The translations under genes and the position numbers were made by a program. A DNA stretch of 64,000 nt. Source: Linyphia triangularis (Eukaryota; Arthropoda; Arachnida; Araneae; Linyphiidae). Under the pieces are notes generated by a model. That model saw only the letters and a list, made by a program, of their open reading frames with translations, was not told the origin of the DNA and made no database searches. Below are positions 55,463-64,000 of this stretch, one piece after another. Each line of letters starts with the position of its first letter. Within the stretch, counting starts at the first letter, position 1. The stretch spans positions 13,767,243 through 13,831,242 of the forward strand of contig OZ021727.1 in the NCBI GenBank assembly GCA_963978545.1, given 5' to 3'.

Positions 55463-57624
55463 TATACAACTAGTTGGGAAGGTAATACTTTTTCAAACGA
55501 AGCAAAATGCTTATTTGACGTGTGAGTTAGCACGTGTCCAATAATTTACCGAGTTCGAAAAAGTATTTTCCCAAGTGTTGCAAACAATATTTTTAAAAAT
55601 CACGTGCAAAACGTATTTTTAATACATATATACACTAATGTTGGCAACTTCAATAAATAAATTTCTTCTTAAAATGTAATTTCTATACCAAAACTATATA
55701 AAATTTGAGCACGAGGTGTGTGAGATAGCACTTTTTCACCATTAGTAGAGAAAGTTACTTTTCCGCACTCCTCGCGGTAAAGTGTTACTTTCGCCAAGAT
55801 TTCTGATAAAAAAATGATCAAATAAAGTTATATTTTTTGCACATTGTTATAAAAATATATTTTTACGATAAATGGAAATGAGATTTTTTAATGTTGACTT
55901 GGTAATACAAACGAGAGAAAGCATTTAATACTGTCAACTAGTATGACATATTCACGTGATAACCAGTACCACGTGATCCCTGAATACTCGTGTAATCAAC
56001 AGATTTCATACTTCAGATCCAATCAGAAGGGCAGAGATAATTTCTTCATCTCTATTACCAACTTTCTAAGGAGATTAAGTACGGGAATTTGGCGTGAGTC
56101 TTGCTATTTAAGAAACTCGAAGCGCTTTTGAAATATTACGAACTTGAACGATATTGAATCTCGCTTCAATTTCAATAATACATGAAAACAGATTACTCTA
56201 CTCCAATTATCGAGAAATTTCAAGCTAATTTACGATGAATTTTATGTGAAATTCCCAGGAAACACCTCCAGATTCATTTCTGCATCGTGCAAAATCTACT
56301 TTATCTTAGCTACAAACTAAGCTAAATATATATGTATTTTTTTATTGTAAATAATTCATTCCAACTCGAACAACCTTGTTACATGTTTTTGAACGAGATT
56401 TCTATCCATAATAGCAATAACTGCTGCAGCTGACATTCTTTTAAATTATTCTACTAAATTTTTTTTATTTGTTTTACATTTAAAGTACACTTAACAAAAT
56501 TACTCGTAAAATATTCAATTAGGTTAAATATGGTCTGTCACAACAGTCTTTGCAATATTGAATTTGAATCAATTGCATTATAAAAATGAAAATAAATAAA
56601 TCACACATATATTCAAATTCCAAGGTTAAAATATTGTTTGATTTTGAAGTGTTCTACTTTTCATCACGTGCACCATGACACTTGTTATTCTTTGCGCTAT
56701 AGAAATACATTCGAAAACTGAACCGCTTAATCCGAAATGTGGGCATTCGAAAATTCTTTTTATGATCCGCTATTTCGCAATGAAAAAAAGTTAATCCGCA
56801 AAAGAAAAGTTTTTAATATACATCCTTTATATGAATTGAGAACTTTTATGTGCAGTTGCAAATTATATAAGTGATTTTGAGCTCAGGTCGACTTTATATA
56901 GCGTCCGACGATTATGTAGAAAATCCTTGAATTCTTACCTTCATGGCAAGAAATATATGATTTTCTTTAAGTTGTACATAAGTTGTCTTTAAATACATAT
57001 ACAATTGAGATGATTTTCTTTAATTTTTAAGTTATAATTTCAAACTTTTTGGCAGTATATCAGAATTAAAAATGATGCATTTTTATATATAAACTTTTAT
57101 TTCCGTTAATTTTTTAATCAGATAATTGCGATTAAAGTTAATAATTAGAACATTATTAGAACAGACTTAGAGGTATGATTTTTATTGCAAATAAAAGATA
57201 TATTGACGCATGTTTCTATGAAGAATTGTGAATTTGGCTTCAATATTTTATTTATTATAAGCTTTTAAGTAAAAAGTTTAAAAAAATAGAAAGTTTCATC
57301 CAAAAATTAAGATTAAATTACTTATAAAAAAAATTGTTTATGACAATATATAGTATTAGATTCTAGTAGGAAACGCATTCAGAACTATTGTCTACAAAAC
57401 AAAATTAGAATTTTGTAAATCTGACCATTTATAATGAAGTTATAACCGTTGGCGCAAAGACCTATAACATCAAAATGTCATTCTTCAGAAAACGCGTTTA
57501 AATTTAATTACACTAACGAACTTGATACAAAACAGGTTCATAAAACCCACTGTAATTTAAAAAGTAATTTTAGTCTTAGAAAGAAAATGGTATCATTTTT
57601 AAAGGTAACGAATTCGGGATTATT

Positions 57625-57668
<44 letters not shown>

Positions 57669-57769
57669 GCAGACTTGAGTCAAATTTCGCAATTCCTAAT
57701 GTATATTTATACCTTGTTGACTAACTTGAAATATGATCGAATTTCAACTTTTGGAGACAAAGAAGACAA
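55463..57769. other. largely unannotated AT-rich DNA
   Basis: GTATTTTCCCAAGTGTTGCA at about 55564 resembles CTATTTTCCCAGTACTTGCA at 41264, a minor dispersed repeat. A family D interior motif lies at 56878-56930. A 39-base A run is at 57629-57667. Confidence 0.4.
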
Positions 57770-57870
57770 TCATCATCGACAACATCATCGTCATCGAATT
57801 TGTTTGCCAAGTTTAGGCTCGATTGGTTGACGGCAAATGGGTTAATTAGCCTTCACAGATTTGAAAACAA
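57770..57870 (-). repeat. dispersed repeat family D, inverted arm
   Basis: CATCGTCATCGAATTTGTTT, GCCAAGTTTAGGCTCGATTG and ACGGCAAATGGGTTAATTAG match the family D right arm. Confidence 0.5.
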
Positions 57871-58368
57871 ACGCGATCAGACAAAATCGAAATTAATATA
57901 AAGGACTTCGAGTTAATGAAATGAGTGTTAGGATGTTTCGTGTCGAAACGCTAGTTTATTTACAAGTTAACTCGTAAAAATCTACCTCAGCGACCTAGCA
58001 TTTTATTTCTCGGATTCGTGAACTCTCCGTTTCTATTAAATGAGTGAGGATATATTGAAATAAATAAGTTTAAAAATAAAGATTATACTAGACAAAGTAT
58101 AAAACCGCGATGGTTTTTAAGATAAATAATCGGTTTAGGGCCGCTGTACAATTTACTCTGGGCCTTAAGTTCATGCCCATTACAAAGTTGTTGTTTTTAT
58201 TTGAGTATTATAAAACATCGATAAATCAATACAACTGAACAGCATCAGCATACATCTCTTTTTATTATAAGCAGGCGCATGCCTAAACATTAAGTGGGGA
58301 CGGACACCCGATCACACTTTTTGACCATTTGAGAACAATACCCTTGGGCTTAAGTTTTAAGTCCCAAG
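57871..58368. other. unannotated DNA
   Basis: No feature recognised. Confidence 0.35.
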
Positions 58369-59076
58369 TTAACACTAGATTGCCTAAGCAAGTCATTTTG
58401 ACTGCTTTTGAATTTCAATTAAAAAAATAATTATTTAAATAATGACACAGATTCTTATAATTTTGTGACTTTTTCTACAACATATAAAGGGGTTAATTAA
58501 TCATTGTTGTTGCCCCCCTCCCCCCTCCTTCACTTCCGGTATATATATGTGTGTTATACCTATATTGCCGAAAAGCAGTCATTTTGACTGCTTGGAAAAG
58601 ACCAGTTCGGCTCTGGATTGGAATAACATGATAACATACAAGTTCATGATAAATTGTCGATTTCGACATATACTTGATAAGTTGCAGTTGTTCAATAACT
58701 AAAGTTATTGTTATTCGTACTTGTTATTCGAATCTTTATGCCAGGCCTGGCCACGCGCTTTGTTCCCTTTGAACGCGCTGTAACGTAATTCAGATGGGAA
58801 GGAGGATCACTGAGTATATGATCTCATACTGTAATCGATACGGCTAAAATGTCCAGATAATGTATAAATTATTTTTTTTCGAACTGAAATAAAAAAAAAA
58901 AAATATTGTTAGTACTTATTAATAACTTGTTATATGACTGTAAGTGATATAAAATATATTAAAAATTACTGTTAAACAAATTTCTTTGCACATTAGTTAT
59001 TTTTTCACAATGCAGTCATTTTGACTGCTTTCAGGCAATATAGGTATATACTAAGCTCCCGTCTTTCTAGTGTTAA
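58369..59076. mobile_element. TTAA-flanked piggyBac-like element (708 bp)
   Basis: TTAA at both edges with ends TTAACACTAGATTGCC and CTTTCTAGTGTTAA. The motif AGTCATTTTGACTGC appears at 58390, 58578 and 59011, each beside a GCC(T/G)A..-type block and ATACCTATATTGCC. No transposase frame. The element at 19455-19760 is a shorter relative. Confidence 0.75.
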
Positions 59077-59382
59077 TAATGTACTTCCAAAATTGTATTG
59101 TAAAAATGTGAATTCAAAATGTTAAATCAATTAAGATATGGATAATCAATGTTCATTGATATCGTTTCTTGTATTATTCATTCTATATTTAGTTGCATCA
59201 AATACACCAATCCGCATCCCCCCCCCCCAACTATCAATTAATGCTGTCAGAAATGGTTTCTTTTGTTTAAAACATATATTCTTTTAAGAAAGAGAAAATT
59301 AAAAGTAATATCTTTAATTCAAGCCAAGTTTAAAAAAACTTAGCTCCTATTGTAGCAAAATTTCGGTTACAAACAGAATTCG

Positions 59383-59561
59383 GCCGACCAAATGGTATAG
59401 TGGTTAGCGTGCTAGCTTCTAGACCACGAGGTTGCGGGTTCGAGTCCCGTGTTAGGCATGGGTGTTTGTAAATGTATGTTGGCTTGTCTAATGGCGAATG
59501 TTTCGGCGCATTATAGCCCTCGTGTTGCTGACGGTGCCAGATAATCTGAAAACAACCAACC
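59383..59561 (+). mobile_element. tRNA-derived SINE-A, copy 15
   Basis: Full length, B box GGTTCGAGTCC. Perfect 12-bp duplication AAACAGAATTCG (59371-59382 and 59562-59573). Confidence 0.96.
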
Positions 59562-59573
59562 AAACAGAATTCG

Positions 59574-60570
59574 CTCACTCCAAGCAAACCAAGTTAAATT
59601 GGCAAAGTACCACGGTCATTAAAAGTCTATTTTACAACGGTAATATATAAACCGTCTCAGTTTTTCTTGGCAGCTTGGTTACCGATGTTTTTACAATCTG
59701 TTCTGCCCAAGCCACATTTTCTCACAATTTTAACTGCCTTAAGGCTGTTAATATTTGTCTTCTGTATTTTTGTTCAAGGTTGCGTCAGTGTTGTACCTCA
59801 CGTTGTTTTTCTTGCCGAAGTGTTAACGGAAAAGGTTTTATTTTTAAGTGAACTTTCGAAAAACTTCTATCTTAACTTAACATCATATATATTAATTTTC
59901 TTATTATAACTATTGTACTTCATATGGAAAAGAATTGTTTTGACCTTCGCTATTTTAAAGAAAATATTAACTTAACGTAAGCATCACATATAACGCATGA
60001 GCAATCTTATTTTATAAGAAATATAATTTACAATGAAATATACATTTTTAAATAGCATTAGCTTAAAAATTTCATTTACGAAGTTTTAACATTCTACCAA
60101 AAAAGCAAAATCCAGCTTCCTAAAATAAATTTAACTCGCAGATTTAAATTCACTCTCGTGTATAATCTTTATATTCGGATTCTATCCCGATCTCATTATG
60201 AGCCATCCCAGATTTATTCTACATTTTTTTTCTAGGAATATTGAAATATTCAGTCATTAATTCGATTTTTTTTTCTCGTTATGGCAACATATTTCTCATT
60301 GAATATTCCAGACATAATAATGAAGCAATCGGTATGTATTAATACAATTTAGTGATTCCCTAAGTACACCATGACCTCCTGATGCGCTTCCAGAATCAGC
60401 AGGGGTGTCGCGGATGCTTTTATAATGCAACATAGTTATAATTAATGTAGCAATTAAGGATTGATACCGAACAGTTTTGTAAGCAATCGTTTATCGTGTG
60501 TGCGAATCTTAGCTTCGTATTTGTGTTTGTAACGCAGTACCTTCAACAAACACAGTATTAAGGCGCTTTT
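59574..60570. other. unannotated AT-rich DNA
   Basis: A short open frame at 59667-59909 is hydrophobic but matches nothing I recognise. No bounded repeat. Confidence 0.35.
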
Positions 60571-61305
60571 ACCTTCAATTACCCATTCATTTACGTTGGG
60601 TAATGAAAGTATAGCATTCGGTAAAAATAATAGATTTTTTTTTTGTATTTCTCAGCGTTTTGAAATACCTTGATTTAAAAAAAGTGGCCTAGAAAAAAAT
60701 GTACACTACTATGTGTACGTCATAACTCCCGAACAAATTGAACTACGATTTCAAGTTTTGTGTACGGGTTAGTGGTGGCCGTTGGACCTACTATTAAGGT
60801 TTTCGTCAAAATTGCGCATGCGCATAGGCTTGAAATCATGAAAAAAAAAAATGTTTTTCAGCAATTGCTACAAAACGGCTCTGACGATTTTGATTAAAAT
60901 CTATGTGCTAATGCCTTATAAGGTGTTCTTATCGTCGCCACCTTAGAAATTCCCGTAGAAATGCAATAAAAGCGTAAAAAGTTAAAAAACGAGTGACTTT
61001 AACACACAGCTCTCTGCCTTTGAGCATCGCCCATGTACGATTGATTTATTTCTGTTTCATGCACAAGAAATTACAATGTAATGCTTATAGAATAACATCA
61101 CCAATTTCACCATCTTGGCTAGTTTTTTTTACTCGAGTAAAAATTATTGCCAAAAATATCACAAAACTGGCTATTTTTATTTAAATGACTGACTGAAGAA
61201 ATGAGAACGGTAAATAACATCATAAATTTGAATGCAATGGTCAATATTGTAGTGTAATTGAAAGTTGTGCGATGTTCCACACTACTAGTTTTTATAGAAT
61301 TGAAG
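60571..61305 (+). mobile_element. dispersed family C, uninterrupted full-length copy
   Basis: Starts ACCTTCAATTACCC with the terminal palindrome (to 60610). Passes GTCATAACTCCCGAAC, AAGGTTTTCGTCAAAATTGC and CTGACGATTTTGATTAAAAT, then ends GTGTAATTGAAAGTTGTGCG, ATGTTCCACAC and CTAGTTTTTATAGA. The two outermost CTTTCAATTAC / GTAATTGAAAG pieces are inverted. No coding frame. Confidence 0.75.
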
Positions 61306-62464
61306 GGATGAAGCTGGTAGATTTCATTCACAGTCAAATTAAGGCAGACATCTTAGCTGGCACCTCATTCTATTGTCTTTAATTAACTTTGAGTCTTCGG
61401 TGGATTCAAGGTGCAGAAGTCGCATCCAAAAGCATTAAACTGCAATAGAAAAATAAGGATGAGGAAAGACGTAATGTTTAATAAATGCTCACACACCAGC
61501 TAAATTTTGTAATTCACAAGTTACACATTAACAATTGCAAAACTGCGAAATAGAGGTTTTACAAAGGAACCTTAAAATTAGAGGTTAAAATTAGAAAATT
61601 TTAAAATCTAAAAAGAATTCAACAAATTTTTTTACAATTATTTTTGCTTTTAAAAATATTTTTAGAGTATTTTTAAATTTCACGTTCTTGTTACATTTTT
61701 TTTAAGTTAGGTGGTAGTTCCATTTTATAAAAAATACATTTAAAAGCTCAGTCAATACTTTTTTTTTTCGTCGTCTGTTTCTTTAAATAAAGAAATTATA
61801 CTAATTCTTCTGTAAGCAATATAACATTTAGAAAAATATTTCTTTGAGTAATCGAAGTTGGTAACATTCAACTTGGGCATAAATTTATCTGAAAATAATT
61901 GAACAAAAAAGATAGCCTTAAAATGAACTCTACTATTAAAATTATTGTATCATAGGAACAGAGAGTCTCAGTGTTCAAAAATTTACAGGTCGGAAAAGAC
62001 AACTGATAACACTGCTACAGTTCGGCTTCTCTGCTTAAAGACGCCTAGCGCAGTAAAAGTAGTTTTACGGAATGAAAGTGATTAATCTAATAACTCTCCT
62101 TTTTACTGGTGTAATTGAATTGCCCTAAAATTATTTTAGTTTAATATTATATTTAAGTTGAAATGTTAATATTTAAAAGTGTTTTTATTAATTTGTTTGT
62201 ATTAATTTTCAATGTTTTTTTATAATTTGTGAGTAAATTTTTTTTTTAAGAAATTGGTCACAAATTAATAAAAATTTTGTAAATGTTTTTTCAAAGCACT
62301 TGCTCCAATAAAAGTAATTTTTAAGCGCTTTTTGTTGCCATTCAAATATACCAAATTCTTCAATTGGATAAAAATAGCCAGGGTATAAAATCTCCCAGTT
62401 GCAAATAAAGCAGTAAAAGATTGTTAAGTTTGCAGTATTATAATTATTAGTAATGCTTGAAACA
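61306..62464. other. unannotated AT-rich DNA
   Basis: No feature recognised. Confidence 0.4.
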
Positions 62465-63016
62465 AACTACAAATACGCCGTTAACGCGAAATCTCTTAAC
62501 ACGAAATCCCGTTTAACGTAAAATCTAAGTAATTTCCGTAAGATGAAGCTTATACTTAGCGCTAAGTTACTCGTTTAACACGAAATAGGATAACATGAAA
62601 TCCCGTTTAAGATGGGGGAAAAAAATGTGCTCTTTAAACTATTTTTTTATGGCCTTCATTACTTGAGACGAAATTTAAAAGTGTTAAGAAAGCATTCATC
62701 AAGTTGAATGCTTTCGTAGGGTGATCGAATCAAATGTGATCGAATTTCAAGATAAACGCTGTGAAATAAGCTGATTTTGGTGGTGTATCTCCGTAAACTG
62801 GTTTAGTGACGTCATGTATGTATCCAACATTAGTTAAGAAACTCAGTCGCATTTGCATACTCAATCGTCTCAATATGAATCTTAAGCAGCAGTCGTTATT
62901 TATATAAACAAATGAAAAAAATGTACAATAAAATTGATACTGAATTTTTAAAAAAAACATGGGTGTGGAAATTTCGGTGGTCCCTCCAATTTCGTGTTAT
63001 CCAGGTTTGACAGTAT
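62465..63016. mobile_element. decayed Tigger/pogo-like element (tentative)
   Basis: Five loose copies of TTTAACACGAAATCCCG at 62480-62605. An inverted counterpart, AATTTCGTGTTATCCAGG then TTTGACAGTA, lies at 62988-63016. TAACACGAAAT-type ends are typical of Tigger-like elements in memory. The left terminus is not clear and no transposase is seen. Confidence 0.4.
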
Positions 63017-64000
63017 TTCGATTTCGGTATGGACGGCTTACAAACGCGTGAGATGCAAAATCACTGACGTTAGTAATTCAAAAAATTTTAACATCCAAAA
63101 TTTATTTTAAAAACAAATTAAACGTAACTTTCTATTTTTTTCTTAATTACTCTAAAACAAAATTTGATATAGCAGATAACAAAAATTGCACCCCTTGTGA
63201 GACCAGAAATCGTTTTTAAGCTAATCAAGTAACTAAAAGTATAAAAGTTCAAACAAACAAAACGATACCTCGCAGCAACCTTATCAATTGAAATAACTTC
63301 TTAACTAGCACTCCGACTCCACAAAACGCGTGCGATGCAAAGTCAGCGCAATTGTTTCAACTTTTGAATAACTTAACTATTGTCTTCGACGCATTTGTAT
63401 TCATTCGTTTAGCTTCTGGTCAAGGACCCATAGTTAGAAACTTTTTTTGTTTTGTTTCGGTCGCTCATGTCTAGAGTATATTGTTTGTTTTCTACGCGTG
63501 TTATCTGACAATTAAATCCCTTCATATTTATGGGGTGAGTTTTAGAAACGAACGATCGAAGACGATATGTCTGCTGACCCTTTAGGGATGGTTTACGAGG
63601 TTGGCTTTTCTATATTCATCCCTTCTTATCAGATGGAGTAACTGAATCAGGTAAGGTTGGTAATTATCCTAAGGAGGAACTGCCTTACTTATGTGTGGAC
63701 CCAACTTCGAATTGTGCTATGGTAGTGATGGTTGATAGGGATAATTAACCTATCTCTAACCCAAAGACTTAAGGCAACATTGTTTTGGTCACAATATCAC
63801 CCAAAGTATTATTTTAAAACACAGAAATTTTCATAAATGTAACATTATTAACCCGTTAATGACTGTTTGCAAGAAAGCTTGCCAATCTAAATTTTAGTTT
63901 TTTTCTTTCTTTGCTAATAAATTGCGATTATAGCTCCACTTAATGTTTTTTTAAAAAATCATAAAAATAATTTTCCAGAAAATCTGAAAAATTCAAAATA
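63017..64000. other. unannotated DNA at window end
   Basis: A weak direct repeat AACGCGTG(A/C)GATGCAAA occurs at about 63044 and 63327. TTAACCCGTTAATGACTG at 63850 could be the left end of another TTAA element running out of the window. Confidence 0.35.

Noticed and set aside
57449..57724. 91-codon ORF with poly-lysine
   Set aside because: It depends on a 39-base A run and has no other coding sign.

Overview
The window is animal nuclear DNA, AT-rich, with long A/T homopolymers, tetranucleotide arrays, a spliced gene and many small transposable elements. An arthropod is the best fit, because the gene looks like the single arthropod Tis11 gene. A chelicerate such as a spider is my guess from the style of the repeats and cannot be proved from this sequence alone.

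One protein-coding gene is well supported: a complete two-exon Tis11/ZFP36-family gene (TTP-type CCCH zinc-finger mRNA-decay activator) on the + strand. Exon 1 (18254-18307) encodes a short conserved N-terminus. A 5.2-kb phase-0 intron follows, then exon 2 (23466-24524), which carries the RSxSxP 14-3-3-type site, the tandem zinc fingers and the C-terminal CNOT1-binding tail. The predicted protein is 370 aa. Upstream lie AP-1, CCAAT and CRE-like sites and an arthropod Inr. The long 3' UTR (to about 27.2 kb) holds five TATTTAT heptamers, the kind of site this protein binds.

The rest is a dense transposon landscape. (a) A tRNA-derived SINE (here SINE-A, about 180 bp, 15 copies, (AACC)n tail) often has intact 10-14 bp target-site duplications (TSDs). 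A second tRNA-derived family, SINE-B, has the same kind of tail. (b) hAT elements are recognised by CAG-type ends and 8-bp TSDs (28781-29053, 29211-29634, 32345-34663, 37551-39397, 42321-45574, 42401-43195, 3889-4848). One keeps a decayed transposase zinc-finger region. (c) TTAA-flanked piggyBac-like MITEs form at least four groups. (d) There is a TA-flanked pogo-like element with a decayed C-terminal transposase reading frame, and a separate Tc1/mariner-like MITE family. (e) One Helitron-like element has both ends (44062-44794). (f) A foldback element carries a perfect 119-bp tandem array. (g) A dispersed family of unknown class (family C) starts with a 40-bp palindrome. Several loci are nested three to five deep, and the insertion order can be read from the TSDs.

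Layout: 0.3-11.5 kb, foldback/MITE mosaics and the 119-bp satellite; 12.0-12.5 kb, ATTT/ATTC array; 12.5-16.2 kb, unannotated; 16.2-17 kb, SINEs; 18-27.2 kb, the Tis11 gene, with transposable elements confined to its first intron; 28.7-51 kb, densely nested transposons and a 30-33 bp minisatellite; 51-64 kb, sparser, with a few MITEs, palindromes, a SINE and a family C copy. No prokaryotic, viral, rRNA, CRISPR or genuine tRNA gene was found.
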